DNA of 64,000 nucleotides from Filosporella fistucella (taxonomy: Eukaryota > Ascomycota > Leotiomycetes > Helotiales). The stretch's first letter is position 1. The number at the start of each line of letters is the position of its first letter. Shown here one piece after another: positions 11,506 through 23,811 of the stretch. The DNA is taken from NCBI GenBank assembly GCA_030077755.1, contig JAQJZZ010000008.1, forward strand, positions 372,001 through 436,000, read 5' to 3'. Position numbers and translations under genes: made by a program. The notes under the pieces were generated by a model. It saw nothing but the letters and a program-made list of their open reading frames with translations. It made no database searches and was not told the origin of the DNA.

Positions 11506-14500
11506 TCATACCCCGACCACTGCCCTAGCAGCCACGCCCAATTCTCCAATAAGCTGGTTTAAATTCTCCACTAGTAGCGTAGGCATCGTTTTGCCCTTTC
11601 CCGTCAATATTTCGATAATGGTATCCATCACCTCCCATGGCTCACTCAATTTCGCCACTCGTTCTTGTCTTTCACCGCCACTGCTCCGTCCCTGAAAAAC
11701 AGGTACCCCCCGTCCGAGAGCAATGAATCTCTTGCTTCCCTCTCCTTCCTCGGCATCTATATACACAAAGGATTCTTCTGCGATTCCTGAATCGCCCATA
11801 CCGACACTGACTGGCGCTTCATCACGATACTCTCTTAGGCTGAGAACGCCGTATGCCCAAAAAGTAAGAGATGCATGATAAACTGCCACAGCAAAGAACT
11901 CCCGCACATTTGAGAGCAGTTTGGCATATCGGATTACCTGGCCTGCGTGCCATACCGCGGTTCGTGCTTCACGACTTGTAACCCACGTTTGAAGCGAAGG
12001 GTACACTCTCCTGGATTCCTCTTCACCCTCTCGGCCAGCGAATAGCTGAATATCGTTGAAAGAGACATGTAGATGTGTCAGAAGCAGAGAACTGAGAAGG
12101 TGTGTTTGGATGATGGTTGCGTCTTTGGTTGCGGGAGAGCAAGGGAGGGCTGAGTTTGTGTTTCGGCTTGTGGTTGTGGTTGAGCTTGGCTGATTAGTGT
12201 CATGAGTGAGCGAGACTGAGAAGTGGTGTAATAGTTGGCAAAGTTCCTGGTGGCGATGGCCGAGCACAAGGCCAGAGGACGAGAGTTGTTGTGTAGGTGG
12301 TGGATTGCTTTGGATGATTGAATTCAGGGTTATGTATTCTAGAAGAAGGCCCCAGAAACCGTAGGCAACAATAGAGAAACACAGAGCAGTATCAACACAT
12401 TGTTGTGCTACTGCGGTGGTAAGTGGGGTGAGGTCGTGGAGACATTGGGGAAGCGAAGGGAGACGGTCGATAGATGGCATGGCCAGGTAGATATTTTTCC
12501 AATCTACTGCCGTAGGAGCTAAGAAAAGACTTTGGTGTGAGGGAAATGGCAAGCTCATTTCAGCATAGGAAACGAGGTTGGGGACAAGAAGAGAGATGCT
12601 AGTCTGTGCATCACGGATGAAGAGATGAAACACAAGACTGCAGTTAAGTTAGAATGGTGATAATACAATGTCATTTGAGCTTACCGTTTCAGAGACTCAT
12701 GTTCCGACCATGCCCGCCACTTTTCTTCAAGAACACCGCCAGTGTCGCTTTCAAGAGGTCTGATAGGTGGGTAGCTTGACCTAAGCATGCGACCAGCACG
12801 ACGACACATCTCACATAATTAGCAAAAATACACACCCAGACTTGGAAAAAATTCTTACTGTGACAAATATCAGTCCATGGGACTCTGAGAGTTCTTTCCT
12901 ACGTTTATTGCCGCTCCACAGCCCGAAGTCCAAGTCTAGGCTAAGGGCTTGTAGGTAATTTAGATCACGTGTCACTGAATTGTTATGTTCACACTGTGGC
13001 AATAGGATCAGCTTGAGCTGTATGTGATGTTGCGCCGTAATGGTTATTCTACTTACGGTTTGGGACAGGGATAGTCTGGTAGACTCGTGGATGGCAAATC
13101 CAAGCTTACGTATTGTTGGAGATGAGCTAAGTAATGCTCCTGAAGCAAGAAATCCACCCACCAACTCAGGCCTCAATTTCTTAACATCCAAGGTGGGAAC
13201 ATGAATAAATATGTCACTTTGTGACAAATGAGATGCTAAAAATGAGTGCATCAAATTGTTCAGCAGTGCTACTGAAGGAAAACCTGTAATGACGTCCATG
13301 AACGAACTTCGATCCTGGCAAGTGCTCAGTATCATAGCTATGATCTGATCTCTCTGATCTGGTTCAAGGGGAGTAATATTCATGTTCAAAGCGTAATTTG
13401 AAGTGAATGCCGACGTATCCCTTGGCTGCAACCTAAAATTTCGCTGCTCAGCATATGCCGAGTCCTCTTGAGGGGGTGTCCATTTCCACAGCGAGCGGCG
13501 AAAAGCTTCCGCTCCAAGTGCTAGACTATCGGATGAAGACGGTTTTGAGACATCAGACTGTGGTGTTGGTGGACCATAACGAGGAAATGAATCGATGGCA
13601 CCGTGGGTGTTATGAGGCTGGGTAGCGGGCTTGCCCTGGTAGAAATCCATGATACTGTAATCTTGATCTGTCAGATCAAGATCAGAGTCAAGTCCGAACG
13701 AGAACAGATCTCGATATGCCGTCGAGTAGTCGGTAGTGTGACATTGAGCTTGTTCTTCGTAGCCTGAGATATTGGTTGGTATCATGATATCTCTTAAAAA
13801 TGTGGCAAAAAGATTTTCATCTTGCTCTCGATATTCGTTTCCGGCGAGTGATGTATCGTTGGCTAGTGTAGGAGGTACATCTACACAGTTTTAGTTGGTC
13901 CTGCAAAACATTTGGAGACATACTCATATTTTGATTAGTATCACCATCCACGGGCTGCGAGATTGTGGCTGTCCAATCTTGGAAATGTTGATCATCAATA
14001 GACATATCCTCGTTGCCTGTAAGCGGATCTGCGTCCATTGTTTGGGAGACTATGCTCTCATCTCTCCATGAGGAAGGGTCTTTGTTAGTAGAATATGAAT
14101 ATTCGCACTCGACGCCTTTCGAAACGCATCTTTGACACGGTTTTGTCTCTTTACATTTCAGCTTAGCTTGAGCGCATGCCTTACATGCTTGAGACACTCG
14201 CTTGGTAGGAAAACTTTTGGACTTCTGGTGTCTCCGATGGTCCGTATGAGCAGCCGCATGTCTCTTCAAGAGATCCCTAGTAATTTTGTATGAGCGTCGT
14301 TGAACCTTTTTCGCACAATGTATTTCATAAGGTACATGCAGCGGTGATAGGGTGGAGATGGTGAAGCTGGGCTTCGACTCACGACCTAGAAAATGATTTC
14401 AAACAGACGGAGCATGTGTATGCCTTCTCAGATGTGTCTGTCAATGCCCATTAAATTAGCGAATGTTCTTCACTAGGGTTCCGAGCGGATGATAAGAGCA

Positions 14501-14768
14501 GGCTTGACTTACGTGACCGGAAATGCCGAGCGAGGTGATCTACTCGAGAATAACTTCGTTGACATATATTGCAGCTAAATGGTCCAGAAACAGGCTTGTT
14601 TGATCTCGTATTTGGAGCCGGGACTGTTGAAGATGGTGATGCGGAAGACCGAGTACCCACAACAACGGCATCTGCACCTGAGATTTGATTGGAATATGCA
14701 GCCGAGTTACTCGATTTTTCAGCTCGATTTTCAATCTCGGGATAATTCCGATTATGCAGGGTCTCCAT
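11506..14768 (-). CDS. Cluster regulator with two C2H2 fingers, Zn2Cys6 cluster and fungal transcription-factor domain
   Basis: Seven exons (14768-14513, 14437-14383, 14276-13924, 13880-13057, 12993-12859, 12809-12685, 12637-11506) encode 959 residues. Finger 1 uses C66, C69, H82, H86. Finger 2 uses C94, C97, H110, H114. The binuclear zinc cluster has six Cys (C135, C138, C145, C151, C154, C161) in the spacing CKACAQAKLKCKETKPCQRC. The middle and C-terminal part has fungal transcription-factor domain features, including WRAWSEHESLKRLVFHLFIRD. The second finger and zinc cluster are split over exons, so the architecture is visible only after splicing. I chose ATG 14768; a GTG-led extension is less likely. 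Its place inside the enzyme cluster suggests a pathway-specific activator (inference). Confidence 0.9.
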
Positions 14769-15747
14769 GCTGTTCCCGAGAGAATTGAGGAGATTATGCA
14801 CGTCGAGATATTGAGTAGTCTTTCTCAGCTTACCAGTATATCGGATTGATGTGGAGAGCTCGGAAGATGTGAAGAAAACATTTAAGTTGAAATTGTCGGT
14901 GTAATGTGGGGGAGGTGGAAGAGTGATATAATAAAGCCGCGTACAACGTGTGTTTTAAGTTTGTGGAGATGCGGGGTAATCACGACCCAAATCTGGGCAG
15001 TGCCGGTAAGTATCAAGAACACTTGAATATAATCGGAGCCTACGCATGAATTGGATAAGCAAACCAAAACATATATTTAATTTTCGTATTATCATGAGGT
15101 ATATTCGGCTAATTTAGAAGTGGCTGACAAGAATTTCTGCAGTTGGGAATACACAGAAAAGTCAAGTAAGATTCAATATTTGACTCCAATATGATTTCAT
15201 TGGGAGGCAGGACTAAATAGAGCTACAATATCAATCATGCGATTTGAATTTAGACTGTAAAAATTCAGATACCCAGAGGTCGATGCTCAAAGTCTGAAAA
15301 TCGCTTTTCTCTTCTTCATATTATACGAATTAAGGGTGCAATTCATAGTCTACAGGAAATTTAAATAAACATTTCCAGTGACTTGCACAGGTTTTTTCGA
15401 TGCAAATTTTATCAGAGCTAAGTTCCGGACTACTTTACCGTTCTTCAACCACAGAAATAGAATCTCTCTAGACATTGTAATGGCAAGCTTACCCCACAGT
15501 GGACCCCTCCTCCACATCCCGATTTTGCAAATTAACAACCGAATTAGATTATTTGTGTAGAAACCTTGTCTCCACTGTATCGGTTTTCACAATTCCATTA
15601 TGAACTAAGACTACTCCTCAGTCTGGATATAGTCTCTAGTCATATCGTTGTCTTGAGGTCAACCAAACCCCTATACCTGGAATAATCGAGATCCTGCATA
15701 TCAAAGCCTTATCGGCCTAGAACACATCCACAGCTCTTAAAAAAATC
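14769..15747. other. Divergent promoter region between regulator and SDR gene
   Basis: About 980 bases between two divergent starts; no coding frame is supported. It probably carries the promoters of both genes and possibly a 5' leader intron of the regulator (a GTAAGC donor is near 14832 on the minus strand). Confidence 0.5.
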
Positions 15748-16533
15748 ATGTCTTCTTTGCAACTTGCTTCCTCAGAGAAGTCACTTGCAGGAAAAATAGC
15801 TGTTGTGAGCGGCTCAAGCTCAGGAATAGGAGCAGCCATTGTCCGCGAATTATCTTCACGAGGAGCAAATCTCGTCATCAATTACCCAGTCCCGTCTCTG
15901 AAAACTCAAGCCACTTCTTTATCCTCCAGTCTACCTACAAAGTCCATATGCGTATGTGCCGATATATCAACAACAGATGGACCCAAAGCCCTCATCGATA
16001 GCACAGTCAAAGAGTTCGGGAGAATCGACATCCTAGTCAATAATGCTGCCTTGGCAGTGAACAAACCATTCGAAGAACAAACATTAGAAGACTGGGATAC
16101 TCTTGTCAATCTAAATGGACGTGGCACTTTTCTCTTGACACAGCTCGCTCTACCACATCTCTCGAAGACAGACTCACGAATCGTGAATATCGATAGTATC
16201 TCAGCGCGTGCTGCACCACCTCTACAGACTATTTACGCTGGAACGAAAGGAATGGTCGATTCGTTTACTAGAGTCTGGGCGAAGGAATTACCGCGCAAGT
16301 ATGGTTGTACAGTGAATAGTTTGAGTCCGGGGCCGACGATGACGGAAGGATTTGCGAAAGCTGGAGAGGAATTTATCAAGTCCATGCAACCTATCATGGA
16401 TGAGACACCTGTTGGAGCAAGAATGGCGAGACCAGAAGAGATTGCTTTTGCCGTGGCATTTTTGTGTGAGCCGAGGGCGAGTTGGATTAATGGTGTAAAT
16501 TTGACTGCTAGTGGGGGTCTGTTCATGGATTGA
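15748..16533 (+). CDS. Short-chain dehydrogenase/reductase
   Basis: A single-exon gene of 261 residues with full classical SDR motifs. SGSSSGIG at 21-28 is the NAD(P)-binding glycine motif, NNAA near 98-101 is the core stabilising motif, and S150, Y163 and K167 form the catalytic set (TIYAGTKG). LSPGPTMTEGF matches the substrate-side PG motif, and the C-terminus NGVNLTASGGLFMD is typical of the 3-oxoacyl-reductase-like branch. It would interconvert an alcohol and a ketone using NAD(P)H in the cytosol. Absence of introns sets it apart from its cluster neighbours. It is convergent with the FAD oxidase gene. Substrate unknown. Confidence 0.94.
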   Translation: MSSLQLASSEKSLAGKIAVVSGSSSGIGAAIVRELSSRGANLVINYPVPSLKTQATSLSSSLPTKSICVCADISTTDGPKALIDSTVKEFGRIDILVNNAALAVNKPFEEQTLEDWDTLVNLNGRGTFLLTQLALPHLSKTDSRIVNIDSISARAAPPLQTIYAGTKGMVDSFTRVWAKELPRKYGCTVNSLSPGPTMTEGFAKAGEEFIKSMQPIMDETPVGARMARPEEIAFAVAFLCEPRASWINGVNLTASGGLFMD

Positions 16534-16831
16534 TCCATCGCTTTTGTATTTAGATGAGTGGAGGGAATATGTATTGAGTTAGAGTAAGAATGCATAAATA
16601 TGTATAACGAGACGTATGTTTCACCATGATGGAGAAAGAAGAAATCAAAAGATTAGGGACCGTTGATATGTCCATAAATTGCTGTTGCCCAACGACAATC
16701 TTGCGACTTGAGTTTCCATGCTGAAGTGAATACCGATTTAAATACCCACAGAAAACTGTGGACACGATACTCATAAGTTCAATACAGCGAGGAATATGTT
16801 CAAAACCAGTATAAATTTCATTTTGATACTC

Positions 16832-18395
16832 TCAGACTAGTTTACTACTTATCCACTCTCTATTATCCAAGCCATCCACACGACTCTTATCACCCTCATC
16901 CAGATATCCACACACAACACCCCTTGGATCCCACTTCTTCCTCAAAGCCATCAATTTTACCTGCTTCTCATCTGTCCAGAACTTCGTCTTCCTCTGCTGG
17001 AAATCGCTGTCTCCGAGATATGCCCCAACACCCTTCGGCGCTATATCCCTCATCACATCCGCTACCCAGGATCTACATCTCACGTCATCTTTCTCATCTT
17101 CCCAGAGTGTATATAATGCAAAGTAATGATCAGTATGCATGCTCAATGCCATATCTGGCAACTTACGCCTGCTTGTTGGCGCCATAGCAAAATAGAGTGC
17201 GAAACTTTTTGGATGCGGCAGAGTGGTAAATGCGGTTTCAAGGACAGCGGTAACATTAGCGTCATTCTCAATGTAGGCGTTCTCAGCGCAGTAGCGGTGT
17301 TTTAATGGATTAGCAGCTGCTTGGTCGGCGTATTGTAGAGCAATGCTCGTCGGCTCGTTAATGATTTCTACGATCGCTCCGGAAGGCCGGGTGTCATTCA
17401 AAGGCGCTTGGGCAATGATTGCTGCTTCTGCGCTCTTTGCCCATGTGACAATACCGACTAGTATACAGAGCTTGTCAATTCCTGGGGGTGTGAGACCTAC
17501 AGCAACGATTTCGCTGCCATCATCACATGCCGGAGCTATCTAAAGATCTAGGTAAGCTACATTTCAAACATTCAAAAGTTTCAAGAGAAACAACAAGCTC
17601 ACCTTTGTTATCCAATCCATGACGACTTTATATTCTGATATTGGGTATATGAGCTTGGAATTGTACATGACTGGTGGCTTGTCTCTAAGATTCAGATAGA
17701 ACCGTGTTACGATAGCCGGAAAACCTATCTGGCTATGAGTCTCATTTAAAAGAGGACATTGGGAGGCATAAATACCTGGTCCAGCTCCTCTAGCACACCA
17801 GAATAGCTCCTCGTTTTCCTTTTCACTGCAGTGCAAGGTCTCGCCAGCCGCAGTCACAACATCGATAGCAGCAATTTGCTCGCATGCCCAACCCCAATTC
17901 TACAATTTTTCATAAGTATACTTTATACCCACTACGTTAGGAAGTAGCACATACCTTGCAATTCCATCCCATGCCACCCTGTAATAAAAATCCTCCAATT
18001 CCAACATCAGGACAATGGCCACCACAAAACATCAAGTCATGTTCTAACAGCAACTCATTAAGCATCTTTCCCGTCGTACTCGGCGAAGCAGCAACGATTT
18101 TCTTCTCCTTATCGAGACTCAAATATTTCATTTTCCCCAAATCAATAAGAACTGCATCATCGCGCACACTCCAAGCTGCCCAGCTGTGACCTCCGGAGCG
18201 AACTGATACTCTGCATCCGAGCTTGTTTGCTAGGAGAACTGCGTCTCTGACATGGTCGGGATGAGTTGCTTCTACCACTGCTCGAGGATATCGAGCTGGT
18301 CTTCTTTCGTTGAATACACGACCGACGCGTGCTTCTTCATACAGATCTTTTGGTGCGGATTCTCTCCAGATGATTGGGAGATCTGAAACGGACAT
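16832..18395 (-). CDS. FAD-linked oxidase, BBE / 6-hydroxy-D-nicotine-oxidase type
   Basis: Four exons (18395-17955, 17899-17776, 17724-17603, 17539-16832) give 464 residues. The N-terminal FAD_binding_4 (PCMH) domain has RSGGHSWAAW, where H70 is the usual histidyl-FAD attachment site. FCGGHCPDVGIGG follows, and C128 is a candidate for a second, cysteinyl FAD bond. LQGGMGWNCK joins NWGWACEQ across intron 1. The C-terminal BBE segment ends WDPRGVVCGYLDEG. No signal peptide is seen, unlike secreted members, so it is probably intracellular. The family oxidises C-N, C-O or C-C bonds with oxygen. It shares an 800-nt divergent promoter with the MFS gene, which suggests joint control. Confidence 0.92.
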
Positions 18396-19198
18396 GATGA
18401 ACGAATACAAAGTCTATGTTGGTATAGTTACAGAGTCGACTCAAATCGCTGGAAGTGGATAGATATCAGGATAGAAAACAAATTCGAATATATTTTCTGG
18501 CGTAGAGGTCAAAGGCAAGGCTGTGCAGCCGTGTATCAACTCCACATACCGTTGATTTTGTGACCAAAGAGGTGTGGGGCATGGGACATCTCGCGAATAT
18601 CAACGGAGTGGTGGACGAAAAAGCGCTAGTTCGAGTCATAGAAAGTTAGACTGAGATTGGGTGTACTAGTCATGATAAAGTTCTGAAAGTGCGTCGGCTC
18701 CCCCACATCGGGAAGACTACAAGTCAGGTCGACTAGCTAACATGCAGACCCCATTCATTCCCTTGAATTTGGAGCAAAATGACTTTAATCATCACTGCTG
18801 GCGTTGCCATCGTGACTTGAATCTTTCTGGCCCACATCGGCATCTAAAGCCTGCCATGATTTTGCAACATAGGTCGGTATGCAGATAAGATAGCTGCTTT
18901 GATATTCTAGATCCCCACTTCCCCAGACTCGGCTCGGTCAGAGATACCTTTTCAGCTAGTGCCGAGATCCTTTTTGAATCTTGGCTCACAGCCCTTACTT
19001 GTTGTCTACTTACATATCAACTTCAATTCCTCTTTGAATTGATCCGGGATTCCAGACTGTGAATTATCATCGACTTTGTCACATAATTCCACCAATATCA
19101 TTAACTTCACTGGTCGGCTATCTAGTGCCTACTTTATATATTTCTCACCTCCTTCATTATTGACTTTTGATTACCGTGTCTGGCTGCTGATTTACCAA
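18396..19198. other. Divergent promoter of FAD oxidase and MFS genes
   Basis: No coding frame is supported. The 800 bases separate two divergent starts and contain several CGG/CCG half-sites (for example around 18693-18713) that a Zn2Cys6 factor could use; this is only a possibility. Confidence 0.45.
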
Positions 19199-21107
19199 AT
19201 GGCGACTCTTGAGCCTATCGAGACCAACAATGCGGTCAAGAAGCTTTATACACTGGGCAGTGTCCGGATGACACACGAGCATACAAATGAAATCATTCTT
19301 ATCCCAACACCATCATCAGATCCAAATGATCCCCTGAATTGGTAAGTCTTCCTCGTTTCTGATGCCTAATTTCCTTCACCTGGCCAAAACTAATGATATA
19401 TTCGCAGGAGTCAGGCGCGAAAGTACTACATGGCAACACTCATTTGTCTCGCTATGTTCATGTGTAATCTACTTGCTGCTGGCCCATCAATCGCCATTGC
19501 CGAAACAGCTATGGATTTCTTTCCCGGGGCTATTCAGAATGGCACAATGGGTGCTGCAATTGCTAAGACGGCATATTTCTTTACCACAACCGCACTTCTT
19601 CAAGGGACGGGTAATTTGCTTTGGATGCCGTTGGTCAACAAGTATGGGAGACGACCAGTGTACATTGCCAGCTATACATTATATACAGGGGTTGCTCTGT
19701 GGTTGTGTTTTACGACTTCTTATGGCAGCTTTTTAGCCGGACGTATCTTCATGGGCTTGGCTTCTGGTGCCGCTGAGACGATGGCTCCACTGTCTATAGC
19801 TGATGGTAAGTCGTCCTTGCCTATGATGATCTCCCTTACTAACATTTATAGTGTTCTTCTTACACGAACGTGGGTCCGTTATGGCGTAAGTTCCACTCTG
19901 GTTTGTTCTACCCAATAATCCAGTAATCGCTGACCTCGTCATTAGCATGTACACAGCGGCTCTTTCATGCGGCGCAGGAGGAGGGATTATAATCGCCGGG
20001 TAAGTGATCATTTACTACTCAATTGTAATAAGAAACTGACAATTCCCAGCTTGATCACCATTCACAACACCTGGCGCACAATCTACTATGTCGCTACAGC
20101 CCTCATTGGCGCTCAATTAATATTCGTCTTCTTCACCTTCCCCGAAACCGCATACGTGCGGGATACCAACAGCAACCCGAGTATCACAACAATTACCGGT
20201 GATGATGGTGATGAGAAGGCCAAGGAGACTCGCCTCGAAAACATCCGGTTTGATGGCGAAAACGGAAGTTCGATCCCCAGACGGAAATCATACCTCCAGG
20301 AACTCAAGATATTCTCAGGCACACACACAAGTGAATCTCTCTGGCAACTTTTCATCCGCCCTCTAGCTCTCGTTTTTCTCCCTCCCGTTCTATGGGGTAG
20401 CGGAGTGATGAGTGTCACTATCGGATTTCTTGTAGCAGTGACATCCAACGTGGCGCCAGCCTACGCAACTGCGTACGGATTTAATGCATGGCAAACGGGA
20501 CTTTGCTTCATCTCCACTATCATCGGCTCTATAATCGGTATTTGGGTTGGCGGACATATGGGTGATAAGGTTGCAGGCTGGTTTACCAAGCGCAATGGTG
20601 GGTTGCGGGAACCTGAGATGAGACTGCCGGCTATCCTCATCAGCTTGATCACAGCTCCCCTAGCTCTACTCTTGTATGGCGTTGGTATACAGTATAAATT
20701 GCACTGGATATGTCCTACTATCGGCCTTGGGCTTCGTAAGTATCCTCTCCCCCTCTTATATGTTCATGCGGGCCTAATAAGCAGCAGTCAACTTTTCCAT
20801 TGTACAGGCTACCAACATTGCACTTGTCTATGAAATTGATTGCTATCGTCCTATTGCCGGCGAAGTAACAGTGACAACCATGGCACTCAAATCTTGCTTT
20901 GGGTTCCTGCTTTCGTTCTATACGAATCCTTGGATTGCGAAAGTCGGGTATTTGAATGCTTACGGGACTATGGCCGGGATTTGCGCGGCTGTGCTTTTGA
21001 TGGGAGGTCCATTGTATATTTGGGGGAAGCAGATCAGAACTGCCACATGGGAATGGAACGTAGTAAGGTGGGTGCATTGGGATGGTGATCGTGAGGTTGG
21101 CGAGTAG
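19199..21107 (+). CDS. Major facilitator superfamily transporter
   Basis: Six exons (19199-19341, 19408-19805, 19852-19885, 19946-19999, 20050-20735, about 20788-21107) encode 544-545 residues; the last acceptor is ambiguous between two CAGs three bases apart. The N-terminal tail ends SSDPNDPLNWS, a hallmark of fungal MFS drug/polyamine (HOL1-like) carriers. Twelve membrane helices can be traced, with the motif-A loop PLVNKYGRRPVYI between helices 2 and 3, a charged central loop of about 60 residues, and a second half ending in CYRPIAGEVTVTTMALKS. It probably exports or imports the cluster compound at the plasma membrane; direction and substrate are unknown. Confidence 0.93.
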
Positions 21108-21617
21108 ATGTCAGAGAACGTTCGTTTGCAGCGATGTGATGATGACAGCGTGAGCGTCGATATGATGTTCCCACACAGATATAATGAGTCTGGAGGTTGC
21201 AGGAATGAAATTTTTGAATCAGATCTTTCTAAAATTACCCTTGGTGCAACGCTTGCGGGAGATAATCAATTCTTGGAGAGGAGGAATCCCTTTTTCCCTA
21301 CCCCAGTTCTCAAGCCCATCGCTTAGCCTTTCACGGAATATTACCTTATGATTTCCTAGTGAAGTTTTGTAGGCAAAAAGTATCATTAAGATTCTAGGGT
21401 TATTCAGACAAAGTTGTGTTCATAGCTTATATATCCAATTAGACCAGTATACTCTTCGTGTATTATATAACCTGTTAGACTCATAATTGGAAGGAACCAT
21501 TCAGCACCCTTTCCTCTGGCTCCTCCTACCCCGGAGTTCAGCCGAGGTTGAATCCACGCCTCCCGCTCAACGGCAGCTTTGCGGGCAAGCCTCCGAGTTC
21601 CTCCAAATACAAACATC
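21108..21617. other. Intergenic, nothing recognised
   Basis: Right-hand boundary of the metabolic cluster. Contains the 3' end of the MFS gene and the promoter of the next gene; no other feature is seen. Confidence 0.5.
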
Positions 21618-22739
21618 ATGATTCTGAGACAAACTTTTTGTCTGCCTCTGCGGCTGCTTTTCTTCTGCTCTCTTCTTATAGCTCAAGTATATGCCTCGTA
21701 TGGAGATCGTCTGCCAGAATTTAGACGTTGTGTTGAGGTAAGGACACTGTAGCTTCCCATCATATCATATTAACAGCTCCAGGTCTGCCATCAAGAGAAC
21801 TGCGCCAGCGGACAATCAATAACACCGATTCGTGAGCACGCTGTTCGCAATTCCTGTCTTTCACTAACTCCTACAGCTTTGATTCATCGACTGCTCCTCT
21901 GGGACTGTCCTGCAGAATGCGATTACACATGCCAACATATCATCACGGATCAGCGCGTCGCTGCATCTGAAAATATCGTTCAATTCCACGGGAAATGGCC
22001 ATTCTACCGCTTCATGGGCATGCAAGAACCATTCTCCGTCTTCTTCTCTCTCCTTAACTTCCTGGCCCACCAAAATGGCCTCTCGAAAATCGAATCCAAC
22101 ATCCCAGCTTCCTACACAATGCGCAAATACTATGTTACCTTCGCATACTTCGGAATGGCAAGTTGGGTGTTTAGCATGATCTTCCATACCAGAGATTTCA
22201 GAGCAACAGAGCAATTGGATTATTTTGCGGCAGGGGCAAGTGTGCTGTATGGGATGTATTATACACCCATCCGGATCTTCCGAATGGATCGTGGTGGGAA
22301 AAAGACGAAATCGCTTTTGCGCGCCTGGACAGGCCTCTGTATTGCAGCTTATGCGGCGCATGTCACATATCTAAAGTGGTATAAATGGAACTACGAGTAC
22401 AATATGGCAGCCAATGTTGTGGTCGGGGTATTGCATAATATGCTCTGGAGCTGGTTCAGTTGGGAGAAATATAGGAAATCGGGTCGGTTCTGGGCTATGT
22501 GGCCTGGATTCGTGGTCGCATGGGTTATGATGGCTATGAGTCTGGAGTTGCTGGATTTCCCACCTTTGTGGGGATGTCTGGATGCTCATAGCCTGTGGCA
22601 TTTGGGGACGGTTGGGCCAACGATGATTTGGTACAAGTAAGTTCGATTTACTTTTAATGAAGGGCACTGTACTGATTTCTATAGTTTCCTCTTGAAGGAT
22701 GCGCAAGATGATATTGCGGGCGAGAGACTTAAAGCATAA
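21618..22739 (+). CDS. PER1: GPI-lipid remodelling protein PER1 (PGAP3 family)
   Basis: Four exons (21618-21737, 21783-21831, 21877-22636, 22685-22739) encode 327 residues. A cleavable signal (MILRQTFCLPLRLLFFCSLL) precedes a Cys-rich lumenal part (FRRCVEVCHQENC, WDCPAECDYTCQ), and then seven membrane helices of the CREST hydrolase fold. The family motifs QFHGKWPFYRFMGMQEPFS, VFSMIFHTRDF and the C-terminal DAHSLWHLGTVG with conserved His are all present. PER1 acts in the ER and removes the unsaturated sn-2 fatty acid from GPI anchors, which is needed for raft association and cell-wall protein delivery. Length and architecture fit the family. Confidence 0.96.
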
Positions 22740-23811
22740 GCTGCAAGGAATTTGTGATGCAGCTGTCATAGTTAATATTAATAAATAATGCGATCAGCTC
22801 ATACCTGCTCAACTCCACTTTGAGACCACGAAAAGAAAAGAAGAAGAGTTATGAGCGTTGATTTACTCACGGTAAAAATTGGGCACGATATAAGTTGCTC
22901 GTCAGCAATGGAGTGAGCGTTAAGATATCGTACCAACAACCTCCTCATCCTATAACCAATCTATAAAATTCACCCGTAACTCACCATGATTCCCAAAATC
23001 GTCTCATCCCAATCGTCTTGTCAAATTATCCAAGCCATCTCATCTTCCTAAAGTTAAAAAAGGTAGCCGATCAAATTGTCGCAGGCCCCTCTCAAATGCC
23101 TCCAGCTCATTCCATTCACTTGGCACCCGTGGTCAGGACTTTGGCCGTGTGTTCCATCCCCAAACCATCCAAATCCAAATCCAAATCCAAACTCCAAACC
23201 CCCCAAACCCCTCAGCACTCTCTTTCTACCCCTCCAAAATCTCCTAAAGCGTCAATTGATCAATCTCCCAAGCATGCCCAAAATCGTGTTGCACATCGCT
23301 CGCAAGGGATTGCCTTTTCGAGTCGAAATCAGCTCATTTAGATGGGGAAAACAGCTCATGCTTTAGGCTTGCTTTAAACTATCTGCAAAGGACAGTGGAG
23401 TATTGAGTAATTGCCAGCGAAGAATTCTTTTGAGACCGATTCGTTGCAGATCGTCTTTTCGTGATTTGTTTCCTGTTTGGAGGAGGGTGAGGTTCGCATG
23501 GAATTACTGTTTTGGGACGAGCTGAGGTGGGATAGCGTTAGGATGACGGCTTGCGAGATTGGATTTTTTTGGGATTTTATGCGGTGGTTTAATCGTATGC
23601 GGCAGAGGGATATGATAATGGCTAGATGTGGTGAAGGATTGTGAGGGATTTTGCGCTGGATGCTAATTGCGCGGTTTTCAACATCACTCACCCGATTTCC
23701 AATTCATAGCCTCGATCTGTATAAATGAGTTTAGTGGCAAAAGCCAGATTATCAGTCCATTACTTCATTAATTATATACAAGAATCCTCTTCAGAGTAAG
23801 AGGTAGCCAGT
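22740..23811. other. Intergenic with a short hexanucleotide tract
   Basis: No supported gene. A small (ccaaat)n-like tract lies near 23166-23190 and creates a Lys/Ser/Pro-rich frame on the plus strand that is low-complexity only. Confidence 0.45.

Noticed and set aside
23018..23366. Two Lys/Ser/Pro-rich plus-strand frames
   Set aside because: Produced by the short CCAAAT-type tract; low complexity with no other support.
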